Below, one piece after another: positions 53,856 through 63,126 of a stretch of DNA of 64,000 bases. The position numbers and the translations under genes are program-made. Every line of letters begins with the position of its first letter. Positions within the stretch are counted from its first letter, which is position 1. A model generated the notes under the pieces. It saw only the letters and a program-made list of their open reading frames with translations, was not told where the DNA came from and searched no databases. Location: NCBI RefSeq assembly GCF_024137025.1, contig NZ_JAMYJR010000009.1:186001-250000 (forward strand), written 5' to 3'. This DNA is from Paractinoplanes aksuensis (GTDB lineage Bacteria > Actinomycetota > Actinomycetes > Mycobacteriales > Micromonosporaceae).

Positions 53856-55064
53856 ATGATCGACTGGACAACCTTCGGGCGTGTGGACGCCGACGGCACC
53901 GTGTACGTCAAGACCGCGGAGGGCGACCGCGTGGTCGGCTCCTGGCAGGCGGGCACACCCGAGGAGGGCCTGGCCCACTTCGCGCGGCGCTTCGCCGACC
54001 TGGTGACCGAGGTCGAGCTCGTCGAGGCCCGTCTCAAGTCGGGCGCGGCCGACGCGTCACACTCGCTGAGCAGCGTCAAGCGCCTGCGCCAGCAGCTCGA
54101 CGAGGCCCACGTCGTGGGCGACATCGACGGGCTCGCGGCCCGGCTCGACCGGCTGGCCGGGCTGGCCGACGAGAAGGCGGGCGAGGCCCGCGTCGCTCGC
54201 GAACAGGCCCGGGTCGAGGCCCTCGCCCGCAAGACGGCCCTGGTCGAGGAGGCGGAGAAGATCGCCGCCGAGTCCACCGGCTGGAAGTCGGCCGGCGACC
54301 GCCTCAAAGAGATCCTCGACGAGTGGAAGACCATCCGCGGCGTCGACAAGAAGACCGACGGCGAGCTGTGGAAGAGGTTCGCCACCGCGCGTGACGGCTT
54401 CACCCGCCGCCGCGGCGCCCACTTCGCCACCCTCGACGGCCAGCGCAAGCAGGCCCAGACGGCGAAGGAAGAGCTGGTCAAGGAGGCCGAGAGCCTCTCC
54501 GAGTCGTCCGAGTGGGCGCCCACGGCCAACCGGCTCAAAGAGCTGATGGCCGAGTGGAAGGCCGCTCCCCGCGCCGCCAAGGAGGCCGAGCAGCGCCTCT
54601 GGGAACGCTTCCGGGCCGCACAGGACGCCTTCTTCACCCGCCGCAGCGAGGTCTTCTCGGCCCGCGACGCCGAGTACAAGGGCAACCTCGACAAGAAGCA
54701 GGCGATCCTGGCCGAGGTCGAGGCGCTCGACGTCGACGCCGACCCCCGGGGCGCGCAGAACAAGCTGCGCGACGCTCAGGCCGCCTGGCACGACGCGGGT
54801 CGGGTGCCGCGCGAGTCGTCGGCCTCGCTCGACCGTCGCTGGCGGGCCGCCGAAGACCGGATCCGCGTGGCCATGGACTCGGCCTGGCGCAAGACCACCC
54901 CGCAGGACAACCCGCTGCTCCAGCAGATGCGCGAGCAGGTGGCCGAGGCGGAATCGCGGCTCGAGCGGGCCCGTAACGCCGGCGACCAGCGCCGCATCAA
55001 AGAGGCCGAGCAGGCATTGTCGAGCAAGCGCCAGTTCTTGGCTCTCGCGGAACAGGCCAACTAA
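53856..55064 (+). CDS. DUF349 domain protein
   Basis: 402 residues from ATG 53856 (MIDWTTFGRVD) with GAGGATGG upstream. The protein is highly charged and helical, with three DUF349 repeats visible: 'WKSAGDRLKEILDEWKTIRGVDKKTDGELWKRF', 'WAPTANRLKELMAEWKAAPRAAKEAEQRLWERF' and 'AQAAWHDAGRVPRESSASLDRRWRAAED'. Long coiled-coil stretches connect them. Actinobacterial members are cytoplasmic with unknown function. A strong hairpin follows 89 bases after the stop. Confidence 0.9.
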   Translation: MIDWTTFGRVDADGTVYVKTAEGDRVVGSWQAGTPEEGLAHFARRFADLVTEVELVEARLKSGAADASHSLSSVKRLRQQLDEAHVVGDIDGLAARLDRLAGLADEKAGEARVAREQARVEALARKTALVEEAEKIAAESTGWKSAGDRLKEILDEWKTIRGVDKKTDGELWKRFATARDGFTRRRGAHFATLDGQRKQAQTAKEELVKEAESLSESSEWAPTANRLKELMAEWKAAPRAAKEAEQRLWERFRAAQDAFFTRRSEVFSARDAEYKGNLDKKQAILAEVEALDVDADPRGAQNKLRDAQAAWHDAGRVPRESSASLDRRWRAAEDRIRVAMDSAWRKTTPQDNPLLQQMREQVAEAESRLERARNAGDQRRIKEAEQALSSKRQFLALAEQAN

Positions 55065-55152
55065 AGATCAAATTCAATTTCATACGGTACGGAATTCTGG
55101 CTCCGCCGCGGATTGACTAGGGGCGCTCGATTTCCGGCCACCCGCCTCGACA

Positions 55153-55180
55153 CGGCCCGGTCCCCGGTGGGACCGGGCCG
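55153..55180 (+). terminator. Intrinsic-type hairpin after the DUF349 gene
   Basis: CGGCCCGGTCCC (55153-55164) pairs perfectly with GGGACCGGGCCG (55169-55180) around a CGGT loop, followed by TTG. Confidence 0.8.
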
Positions 55181-55283
55181 TTGCCCATCCGACCGCCCCG
55201 CCCGCCACCCCTGACCGGACTAAAGGCAGAGCCTCTTTCGCGTTATTGCAACGCCGCGAACTCCCGAGGCGATGACGTTCCGC

Positions 55284-56216
55284 TCATCTCAGCGCTGCGA
55301 GTTCCCGGGGCGACGCGTTTCCGCCGGAGCAGACGACGGCGACTGTGCGGCCCGCGAAGCGGCCGGGGTGCTCCAGGAGCGCGGCCAGAGCGGCCGCGCC
55401 GGCGCCCTCGGCCAGGGTGTGGGCCGCGGTGGCCAGCAGGCGCTGGGCCTCGGCGATGCGGTCGTCGTCGACGAGCAGGAAGTCGTGCAGGCCCTTACGC
55501 ATGAGCTGCTGGGGCAGGTCGTAGCCGCGACCGGTGGCCAGGCCCTCGACGCGGGTGCGGTTGGGGCGGACGCACAGCTCGCCGGAGCGCCACGAGTCGT
55601 GGGCGGCCGGGGACGCGGCGGATTGGACGCCGATCACTTCGCAGCCGGGCGCCAACGCCTGCGTGACCACCGTGGCCGCCGCGGCGCCGGTTCCGCTGCC
55701 GACCGGGACGAGGATCGTGTCGATGTCGGGGCGGGCGGTCAGGATCTCGTCGTAGAGGGTTCCCACGCCGGCCAGCAGCTCCGGGGTGTCGCCGGGGCTG
55801 ACGAGGCGGCGGCCGGTGCGCTCGGCCAGCTCAACGGCGTGGGCCTCGGAGTCGGCCAGCACCGCACCGGCCAGGACGACCTCGGCGCCCCAGGCCCGGA
55901 CGGCGGCGACCTTGGACGGGTTGGCGTTCTCGGGCATCACGACCGTGCACGGCAGGCCGAACAGGTGGCTGGCCCAGGCCATCGACTGGGCGTGGTTGCC
56001 GGTCGAGTACGTGACCGTGCCGGTCGTCGCCGACGACAGCAGGTTCAGCGCCCCGCGGGCTTTGAACGCGCCGATGGGTTGGGTGTTCTCGTGCTTGACG
56101 AGCACGGTCGCGCCGACGGTGGCGTTCAGCACCGGGTACGACCACATGGGCGTGGGCGACAAGTGGCGGGCGACAGTGGCGGCGGCGACACGGACGGCGG
56201 CGTACGAGAAGTCCAT
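55284..56216 (-). CDS. PLP-dependent threonine/serine dehydratase-like protein
   Basis: 310 residues of the fold-type II PLP family. The Schiff-base Lys is in 'ENTQPIGAFKARGALN', the phosphate-binding Gly loop is 'VGSGTGAA', and 'STGNHAQSMAWA' and 'CSGGNAS' are family signatures. It deaminates serine or threonine or a related hydroxyamino acid; it lacks the C-terminal ACT domain of biosynthetic IlvA, so a catabolic role is likely. It is divergent from a LysR-type regulator that probably controls it. Confidence 0.9.
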   Translation of the reverse strand: MDFSYAAVRVAAATVARHLSPTPMWSYPVLNATVGATVLVKHENTQPIGAFKARGALNLLSSATTGTVTYSTGNHAQSMAWASHLFGLPCTVVMPENANPSKVAAVRAWGAEVVLAGAVLADSEAHAVELAERTGRRLVSPGDTPELLAGVGTLYDEILTARPDIDTILVPVGSGTGAAAATVVTQALAPGCEVIGVQSAASPAAHDSWRSGELCVRPNRTRVEGLATGRGYDLPQQLMRKGLHDFLLVDDDRIAEAQRLLATAAHTLAEGAGAAALAALLEHPGRFAGRTVAVVCSGGNASPRELAALR

Positions 56217-56225
56217 GACTTGATC

Positions 56226-56275
56226 CTGAGGGCCCGGAACCTATTGGTCCAATGCCCATTGTTAGGCGAACCTAT
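56226..56275. promoter_or_regulatory. Candidate LysR operator between dehydratase and LysR genes
   Basis: The 63-bp divergent gap is AT-richer than its surroundings and holds overlapping inverted repeats, including CAATG-cc-CATTG and the flanking pair CCTATTGG / TTAGG. LysR regulators bind T-N11-A sites of this kind in such gaps. Confidence 0.45.
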
Positions 56276-56279
56276 AGAC

Positions 56280-57203
56280 ATGCTCGATGTGACGCGACTA
56301 CGGGTGCTGGCCGCGGTGGCCCGGCACGGCGGTGTCACGGCTGCGGCCGAGGCGCTGCACTACGCCCAGCCGTCGGTGAGCCACCACCTGGCCCGGCTCG
56401 AGGCCGAGACCGGCAGCCGGCTCGTGCAACGCGTCGGCCGCGGCATCCGGCTGACCGAGGCCGGACGGCTGCTGGCCGAGCGGGCCGAAGAGATCCTGGG
56501 CCGGCTCGACGCGGCCGAGCAGGAGCTGGCGGCCCACACCGGGCTGCGGGCGGGACGCGTACGCCTGGCCGCTTTTCCCTCTGCGCTGGGCACGTTCGTG
56601 CCGGCCGCCGCGGCCGCGTTCGACGCCGACCACCCCGAGGTCGAGCTGCGCTTCCGTGAGGCCGAGCCGCCCGCCGCGGTGGAGTTGCTGCGCCGGGGCG
56701 AGGTCGAGGTGGCGGTGCTGTTCGCCCACGCGGGCGGGCCCGACCTGGCCGGGCTGCGCACCGAGGACTTGTTCGAGGACCAGACGTACCTGGTGACGCC
56801 CCTGGCCGTCGATGGCGACCGGCTCACCGACCATCGGGACCGGCGCTGGATCGGCGGGTGCGAACGCTGCCGCGAGGAGCTGCTGCGGGTGTGCGCGGCC
56901 GACGGGTTCACCCCGGACATCCGGTTCACGACCGACGACTACGTGGCCGCCCAGCAGCTCGTCGCGCGCGGGCTGGGCGTGACCACGCTGCCCGGGCTCG
57001 CGTTGGCCGGCCATCGCAACGACGGCGTACGGGTGGTGCCGTTGCCCGGCCGGTCGCGACGGGTGCTCGTGGCCGTCGCCGGTGAAGCGCCCGACCCGCC
57101 CGCGACCCGGGCCCTGGTCGAGAAGCTCAGAGAGCGCAGCCCTGAGTGGCCGGCAGCGGAGCCGGGGCCCCGATCGTCGGCAGACCCAGCGAGACGCCCT
57201 TGA
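56280..57203 (+). CDS. LysR-family transcriptional regulator
   Basis: 307 residues from ATG 56280 ([13 protein letters not shown]). The winged helix-turn-helix is '[34 protein letters not shown]', followed by the linker helix and a periplasmic-binding-like effector domain ('[23 protein letters not shown]'). It is divergent from the dehydratase gene, its likely target, with an amino acid as likely effector. The last 77 bases overlap the convergent miaB gene, an unusually long overlap. Confidence 0.92.
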   Translation: MLDVTRLRVLAAVARHGGVTAAAEALHYAQPSVSHHLARLEAETGSRLVQRVGRGIRLTEAGRLLAERAEEILGRLDAAEQELAAHTGLRAGRVRLAAFPSALGTFVPAAAAAFDADHPEVELRFREAEPPAAVELLRRGEVEVAVLFAHAGGPDLAGLRTEDLFEDQTYLVTPLAVDGDRLTDHRDRRWIGGCERCREELLRVCAADGFTPDIRFTTDDYVAAQQLVARGLGVTTLPGLALAGHRNDGVRVVPLPGRSRRVLVAVAGEAPDPPATRALVEKLRERSPEWPAAEPGPRSSADPARRP

Positions 57204-58611
57204 GTTTCGGGGTGCGACCGGCCTCGAACGCGTCGCCGGCCCGAGTGCGGCGGTGGCTCAGCGGGGCGCCGTCGGCGTTCAGGTGGTGCGGCGCGGCGTA
57301 CGTCACCACGGTCTCGACGATGTCGCCGGGGCGCGGGGCGAGGTCACCGGTGGCGAAGTGCACCAGACGGCCGTCCCGGGCCCGGCCGCTCATCCGGCCC
57401 GTACGCTCGTCCTTGCGCCCCTCGCCCACCGCGACCAGCACCTCGACCTTTTCGCCGACGAGCCGCTTGTTCTCGGCCCAGGTGATCTCTTCGAGCAGGT
57501 CGACCAGCCGGACGTAACGCTCCTGGACGACGGCCTTGGGCAGCTGCTCGTCCATCACCGCGGCCGGCGTGCCGGGACGCTTCGAGTACTGGAACGTGAA
57601 GGCGCTGGAGAAGCGGGCCTGCCGCACGACCTCGAGGGTCTGCTCGAAGTCTTCCTCGGTCTCGCCCGGGAAGCCGACGATGATGTCGGTCGTGATGGCG
57701 GCATCGGGCATCGCGGCCCGCACCTTTTCGATGATGCCCAGGTATTTCTCTTGCCGGTAGCTGCGGCGCATCGCCTTGAGCACGCGGTCGGAGCCGGACT
57801 GCAGCGGCATGTGCAGCGAGTGACAGACGTTGGGCGTCTCGGCCATCGCGGCGATCACGTCGTCGGTGAAGTCCTTGGGGTGGGGGCTGGTGAACCGCAC
57901 CCGTTCCAGGCCCTCGATCTCGCCGGTGGCCCGCAGCAGCTTGCCGAACGCCAGCCGGTCGCCGAACTCGACACCGTACGAGTTGACGTTCTGACCGAGC
58001 AGCGTGACCTCGAGGACGCCTTCTTTGGTGAGGGCCTCGACCTCGGCCAGGATCTCGCCGGGGCGGCGGTCCTTCTCCTTGCCGCGCAGCGACGGCACAA
58101 TGCAGAAAGTGCAGGTGTTGTTGCACCCGACGCTGATCGAGACCCAGCCCGCGTACGTCGACTCGCGCTTGGTCGGCAGCGTCGACGGGAAGACCTCGAG
58201 CGACTCGAGGATCTCGACCTCGGCCTCCTGGTTGTGCCGGGCCCGTTCGAGCAGGGCCGGCAGCGAGCCGATGTTGTGGGTGCCGAAGACCACGTCGACC
58301 CAGGGCGCCTTCTTGACGATGTCGCCGCGGTCCTTCTGGGCCAGGCAGCCGCCCACGGCGATCTGCATGTCCGGGTTCTTGACCTTGGTCGGCCGCAGGT
58401 GGCCGAGGTTGCCGTAGAGGCGGTTGTCGGCGTTCTCCCGCACGGCGCAGGTGTTGAAGACCACCACGTCGGCCGCCTCGGGGTCGGCCGCGCGCACGTA
58501 GCCCGCGTCTTCCATCAGGCCGGAGATGCGCTCGCTGTCGTGCACGTTCATCTGGCAGCCGTAAGTGCGCACGTCGTACGTGCGGGCGGCGCTCTGCGTC
58601 TGGCTAGTCAT
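57127..58611 (-). CDS. miaB: tRNA-2-methylthio-N6-dimethylallyladenosine synthase
   Basis: 494 residues from ATG 58611; ATG 58623 is four codons upstream. The N-terminal UPF0004 domain ('[17 protein letters not shown]', '[15 protein letters not shown]', 'GCLAQ') carries the auxiliary [4Fe-4S] cysteines. The radical-SAM site is 'CNNTCTFC', and the C-terminal TRAM domain ends near '[14 protein letters not shown]'. It adds a methylthio group to i6A37 in tRNA, following MiaA. The glu operon lies nearby, an arrangement common in actinobacteria. Confidence 0.96.
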   Translation of the reverse strand: MTSQTQSAARTYDVRTYGCQMNVHDSERISGLMEDAGYVRAADPEAADVVVFNTCAVRENADNRLYGNLGHLRPTKVKNPDMQIAVGGCLAQKDRGDIVKKAPWVDVVFGTHNIGSLPALLERARHNQEAEVEILESLEVFPSTLPTKRESTYAGWVSISVGCNNTCTFCIVPSLRGKEKDRRPGEILAEVEALTKEGVLEVTLLGQNVNSYGVEFGDRLAFGKLLRATGEIEGLERVRFTSPHPKDFTDDVIAAMAETPNVCHSLHMPLQSGSDRVLKAMRRSYRQEKYLGIIEKVRAAMPDAAITTDIIVGFPGETEEDFEQTLEVVRQARFSSAFTFQYSKRPGTPAAVMDEQLPKAVVQERYVRLVDLLEEITWAENKRLVGEKVEVLVAVGEGRKDERTGRMSGRARDGRLVHFATGDLAPRPGDIVETVVTYAAPHHLNADGAPLSHRRTRAGDAFEAGRTPKLKGVSLGLPTIGAPAPLPATQGCAL

Positions 58612-58631
58612 GGCAATGGCCAAGACTACGC

Positions 58632-59030
58632 TCAGGCCGCCGGTCGCTCGCGCCGGAGACGCCTCTCGACCCCCTCGTCGGTCTCGACCTCGTCGACCTC
58701 GACCGATGTCAGGCTGCCGTCCGGCCCGGCCAGCAGGTAGCCGGCCGGGTCGAGCGTGTCGTCCGGAAGGATGATCTCGACCTCGAGGCGCACCGCGACC
58801 GCGCTGGCGGCGGTGGACTCAGCGATGGTTTCCGGTGCGAGGTAGACGTCGATGATCGTCGGGAACTCGCCGCCGACGTGATAGACGTCGCACAGGGTCG
58901 GCGCGCCCGACTCCAAGGGTCCGACATTGCGCTCCAAAGCACCCGCGAGCGCACCGTGGACCCGGTCAGCGGTAAGGGACGCCGCGGCCGCCCAGTTCCA
59001 AAGGCCGCCGGTCGGATCCATGTCAGCCAT
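58632..59030 (-). CDS. Conserved actinobacterial hypothetical protein
   Basis: 132 residues from ATG 59030 ([11 protein letters not shown]); ATG 59048 is possible. Features are '[23 protein letters not shown]' at the N-terminus and a beta-rich middle ('[24 protein letters not shown]'), with an acidic/basic tail. It lies 20 bases upstream of miaB on the same strand and may be co-transcribed. I do not recognise a named family or a function. Confidence 0.7.
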   Translation of the reverse strand: MADMDPTGGLWNWAAAASLTADRVHGALAGALERNVGPLESGAPTLCDVYHVGGEFPTIIDVYLAPETIAESTAASAVAVRLEVEIILPDDTLDPAGYLLAGPDGSLTSVEVDEVETDEGVERRLRRERPAA

Positions 59031-59171
59031 ACCGAACATGGTGGACAATGCCCTCGCTTCGCACTCGCTGTGTTACCGCTCCGTGACCATTCTCGGTGTG
59101 AACCGATACAAGGGCCCACATAGAGTGTGCCCATCCGGGTGATCCGCCAGAACAGGGACGGTGGTCCAGCA

Positions 59172-59915
<744 letters not shown>

Positions 59916-60007
59916 GACCGGTTCGCGACTCTCCAGCCTCTGGGCGGCCGCGAACCCTTCTCAATTGAGTCCATAAGACACACGAACGACACTCGAGGAG
60001 CGACATC

Positions 60008-60868
60008 ATGCGCATCACCCGATTGGCAGCCACGATCGGAGCGCTCACCATGGCGCTGGCCGTGGCCGCGTGCGGCGGCGACGACTCCGGCAGCGACTCC
60101 GGCAGCGGCGGCGCGAAGGGCATCGAGGGCAAGGCGGCGGGCGGCAAGCTCGTCATCGGCGTCAAGGCCGACCAGCCCGGCCTGGGCCTGCAGTCCGGCA
60201 CGGCGTACACGGGCTTCGACGTCGAAATCGGCAAGATCATCGCCAAGGGCCTGGGCGTGCCGGACAGCGGCATCGAGTGGAAGACCACCGTGTCGGCCAA
60301 CCGTGAGCCCTACATCCAGCAGGGTCAGGTCGACCTGGTCGTCGCGACCTACACGATCAACGACGAGCGCAAGAAGGTCGTCAACTTCGGCGGGCCGTAC
60401 TACCTGGCCGGCCAGGACCTTCTGGTGCCGACCGCCTCGACCATCACCGGTCCCGAGTCGCTGGCCGGCAAGCGGGTCTGCTCGGTGAGCGGCTCGACCC
60501 CGGCCAAGCGGATCCAGAGCGACTACAAGGACGCCAAGCTCCAGCAGTTCGACACGTACTCGAAGTGCGTGACGGCGCTGGCCGGCGGCAACGTCGACGC
60601 GGTCACCACCGACGACATCATCCTCGCCGGGTACGCCGCGCAGGACCAGTACGCGGGCAAGTTCAAGGTCGTCGGCAAGCCCTTCAGCGAGGAGCCGTAC
60701 GGTATCGGCCTCAAGAAGGACGACACCGCCGGCTGCAACAAGGTGAACGAGATCCTGAAGGCGGCGGCCGCCGACGGTTCGTACAAGAAGGCCTGGGACG
60801 ACACCCTGGGCAAGAGCGGCAAGGCGGCGCCGGAGCTCGACACTTCGAAGCTCACCAACTGCAGCTGA
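60008..60868 (+). CDS. gluB: Glutamate-binding lipoprotein of ABC transporter
   Basis: 286 residues. The signal peptide ends in the lipobox 'LAVAAC', followed by a Gly/Ser/Asp-rich linker. The SBP_bac_3 domain starts 'KLVIGVKADQPGLGLQSGTAYTGFDVEIGKIIAKGLG', with the ligand-binding Arg in 'ANREPYIQQGQVDLVVATYTIN'. It delivers substrate to GluCD at the outer membrane face. A strong hairpin directly after it separates it from the permease genes and probably raises its relative expression. Confidence 0.94.
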   Translation: MRITRLAATIGALTMALAVAACGGDDSGSDSGSGGAKGIEGKAAGGKLVIGVKADQPGLGLQSGTAYTGFDVEIGKIIAKGLGVPDSGIEWKTTVSANREPYIQQGQVDLVVATYTINDERKKVVNFGGPYYLAGQDLLVPTASTITGPESLAGKRVCSVSGSTPAKRIQSDYKDAKLQQFDTYSKCVTALAGGNVDAVTTDDIILAGYAAQDQYAGKFKVVGKPFSEEPYGIGLKKDDTAGCNKVNEILKAAAADGSYKKAWDDTLGKSGKAAPELDTSKLTNCS

Positions 60869-60880
60869 TCGTTTCTTAGA

Positions 60881-60915
60881 TGGCGGGGCCGGGCGACCGG
60901 CCCCGCCACCCTTTT
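60881..60915 (+). terminator. Internal terminator/stabiliser between gluB and gluC
   Basis: TGGCGGGGCCGG (60881-60892) pairs perfectly with CCGGCCCCGCCA (60897-60908) around GCGA, followed by CCCTTTT. It begins 13 bases after the gluB stop and ends 16 bases before gluC, in the middle of an operon. Confidence 0.8.
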
Positions 60916-60930
60916 GATTTGAAGGTGCCG

Positions 60931-61605
60931 ATGGACGTCTTCTCCGACCCCTCGAACCGGGACGTATACATAACCGGTTTTCTCTGGATCCTGAAGCTCA
61001 CGCTGGCCGGAGGCGCCGGCGCGCTGGTGCTGGGTGTCGTCCTGGCCGCGATGCGGGTCTCGCCGATCCCGGTGCTGCGCGGCGTCGGCACCGCCTGGGT
61101 CAACATTTTCCGGAACACGCCGCTCACCCTGATCATCTTCTTCTGCTACTTCGGTCTCTTCTCGACGCTGGGCTTCTCGGTCGTCGACGACATCGACCTC
61201 AACAACTTCTGGCTCGGCGTGGTCGGCCTGTCGGTCTACACCGCGGCCTTCGTCTGCGAGGCCATCCGCTCCGGCATCAACACGGTGCCGGCGGGTCAGG
61301 CCGAGGCGGCCCGGGCGGTCGGCATGACGTTCATCCAGACGCTTACGATCATCATCCTGCCCCAGGCCGGGCGCGCGGTGATCGCGCCGCTGGGCAGCAT
61401 CCTGATCGCGCTCTGCAAGAACTCGACCATCGTCGGCACGATCGGCCTGATGGAGTCGTCGAACGCGATGAAGGACCTGATCAACGCGAACGGCAACGCG
61501 GTCATCCCGATCTTCCTGGTCTTCGCGGGCACGTTCGCGATCGTTCTTATCCCCACCGGCTACGGCTTCGGCTGGCTCGCCAACCGTCTGGCGGTGAAGA
61601 GGTGA
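60931..61605 (+). CDS. gluC: Glutamate ABC transporter permease
   Basis: 224 residues from ATG 60931 (MDVFSDPSNRDVYITGF). It has about five membrane helices and the EAA loop 'EAARAVGMTFIQTLTIIILPQAGRAVIAPLG', with 'FRNTPLTLIIFFCYFG' typical of HisM/GlnP-like permeases. It pairs with GluD to form the channel energised by GluA. Confidence 0.93.
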   Translation: MDVFSDPSNRDVYITGFLWILKLTLAGGAGALVLGVVLAAMRVSPIPVLRGVGTAWVNIFRNTPLTLIIFFCYFGLFSTLGFSVVDDIDLNNFWLGVVGLSVYTAAFVCEAIRSGINTVPAGQAEAARAVGMTFIQTLTIIILPQAGRAVIAPLGSILIALCKNSTIVGTIGLMESSNAMKDLINANGNAVIPIFLVFAGTFAIVLIPTGYGFGWLANRLAVKR

Positions 61606-61681
61606 GAGAGCGCAGCGAACGAACAATCAGGCTCAGCAGCACACGTGCTCTTGCCGGCTCGGAGCGAAGCGGAGAGTCGTC

Positions 61682-62572
61682 ATGAGTACGGATGCGGTTC
61701 TTTACGACCATCCTGGACCCAAGGCCAAAGCGCGCAACCTCGTCCTGACGATCGTGTTCGGGCTCGCGGTGCTCGGGCTGTTCTACTGGATCTACTCGCG
61801 CTTCGACGAGAAGGGCCAGTGGGCCGGCTCCCTCTGGAAGCCGTTCACCGAGAGCAGCACCTGGACCGACTACATCCTGCCGGGTCTGCAGGGCACGCTT
61901 CAGGCGGCCGCCGTCGCGATGCTCCTGTCGCTGGTCTTCGGCGTGCTCTTCGCCGTCGGCCGGCTCTCCGACCACTGGTGGGTGCGGCTGCCCGCGGGCG
62001 CGGTCGTCGAGTTCTTCCGGGCCGTGCCGCTGCTGCTGCTGATGTTCTTCATCTTCTTCGGGGTGCCGTTCATCACCGAGCAGCCGATGTCGATCTTCTG
62101 GGCCGTGGTCCTGGGCCTGACGCTCTACAACGGGTCGGTGCTGGCCGAAGCCTTCCGGGCCGGTGTGCACTCCGTGCCGAAGGGGCAGAGCGAGGCGGCG
62201 TACGCGGTCGGTATGCGCAAGAGCCAGGTGATGACCCACATCCTCATCCCCCAGGCGGCCCGGGCCATGCTGCCGGTGATCGTCAGCCAGCTCGTCGTGC
62301 TGGTCAAAGACACCGCGCTGGGCTACATCATCTCGTACAGCGAGCTGCTCCAGCTCGGCGTCAACAACCTCGCGGCCAACTACGGAAACGTGTTGCAGGC
62401 CGCGATCGTGGCCGCCGCGATCTACATCGTCGTCAACACGCTCCTGACCTCGTTCGCGGGCTGGCTGAGCCGGCGCACCCGGCGCAAGGGCCGCGCGCCC
62501 CGGGCCGCCGGCGCCGCGACGCAGCAGGCGACCATCGAGCCCGGCCTCGGCGGGGGCGGCGGCGTAGTGTGA
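61682..62572 (+). CDS. gluD: Glutamate ABC transporter permease
   Basis: 296 residues, longer than GluC because of an N-terminal helix and extracytoplasmic segment ('GLFYWIYSRFDEKGQWAGSLWKPFTES') and a C-terminal basic, Gly-rich tail ('SRRTRRKGRAPRAAG'). The core has 'VEFFRAVPLLLLMFFIFFG' and the EAA loop 'EAAYAVGMRKSQVMTHILIPQAARAMLPVIV'. It is the last gene of the glu operon; a perfect terminator hairpin follows. Confidence 0.93.
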   Translation: MSTDAVLYDHPGPKAKARNLVLTIVFGLAVLGLFYWIYSRFDEKGQWAGSLWKPFTESSTWTDYILPGLQGTLQAAAVAMLLSLVFGVLFAVGRLSDHWWVRLPAGAVVEFFRAVPLLLLMFFIFFGVPFITEQPMSIFWAVVLGLTLYNGSVLAEAFRAGVHSVPKGQSEAAYAVGMRKSQVMTHILIPQAARAMLPVIVSQLVVLVKDTALGYIISYSELLQLGVNNLAANYGNVLQAAIVAAAIYIVVNTLLTSFAGWLSRRTRRKGRAPRAAGAATQQATIEPGLGGGGGVV

Positions 62573-62575
62573 GTG

Positions 62576-62605
62576 TGGTGGCCCCGGCTTGATCCGGGGC
62601 CACCA
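62576..62605 (+). terminator. Terminator of the glu operon
   Basis: TGGTGGCCCCGG (62576-62587) pairs perfectly with CCGGGGCCACCA (62594-62605) around a 6-base loop. It starts 3 bases after the gluD stop; the T-tract is poor (CCCTTG). Confidence 0.8.
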
Positions 62606-62613
62606 CCCTTGAC

Positions 62614-63126
62614 ATGCTTTTCCGCATGATCTCCGCGGACGACGTCATCAACCAGCCGGAACGGGTCCAGTTCGAGACGTTTCTCGACGAGCACCGGAAG
62701 GCCCTGCACGACTGCCTCGATGACCTCTCCGAGGATCAGGTGCGCCAGTCCCTCGTACCGTCCCGGACCACCCTGTTGGGGCTGGTCAAGCACGTGACGT
62801 TCGTCGAGAAGGTGTGGTTCGACGAGGCGGTCACCGGGCGGTCGCGGGTGGAGATCGGCATCCCGGCCGACCCCGACGAGTCGTTCATCCTGGATGATTC
62901 GGACACGATCGCGTCGGTCCGCGCCGCGTTCCTGGCCGCTGTCGAAGCCTCCCGAACCGCGGTGTCCGATTTGTCGCTGGACGACAAGCTGCCCGGCAAC
63001 CGGCGTGGGCCGATCCCGCTGCGCTGGGTCTACCTGCACATGCTGCGCGAGCTGGCCCAGCACTGCGGCCACGCCGACATCCTGCGCGAGCAGCTGGGGC
63101 TAACGAGCGAGCTCGGTGACTCGTGA
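62614..63126 (+). CDS. DinB-family (DUF664) protein
   Basis: 170 residues from ATG 62614; ATG 62626 (MISADDV) is as likely, since TTGACA overlaps the first ATG and could be a -35 element. The four-helix DinB/YfiT fold has the metal-ligand His in '[16 protein letters not shown]' and the conserved pair in '[22 protein letters not shown]'. Such proteins are metal-dependent, often thiol-related transferases; in actinomycetes mycothiol-dependent activity is known for relatives. The 3' end overlaps the convergent rny gene by 27 bases. Confidence 0.88.
   Translation: MLFRMISADDVINQPERVQFETFLDEHRKALHDCLDDLSEDQVRQSLVPSRTTLLGLVKHVTFVEKVWFDEAVTGRSRVEIGIPADPDESFILDDSDTIASVRAAFLAAVEASRTAVSDLSLDDKLPGNRRGPIPLRWVYLHMLRELAQHCGHADILREQLGLTSELGDS

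Noticed and set aside
59075..59120. GlnR-like site (GTTAC-N6-GTGAC) upstream of gluA
   Set aside because: Only one poor match to the a-box/b-box pattern and no second site; not enough to claim nitrogen control.
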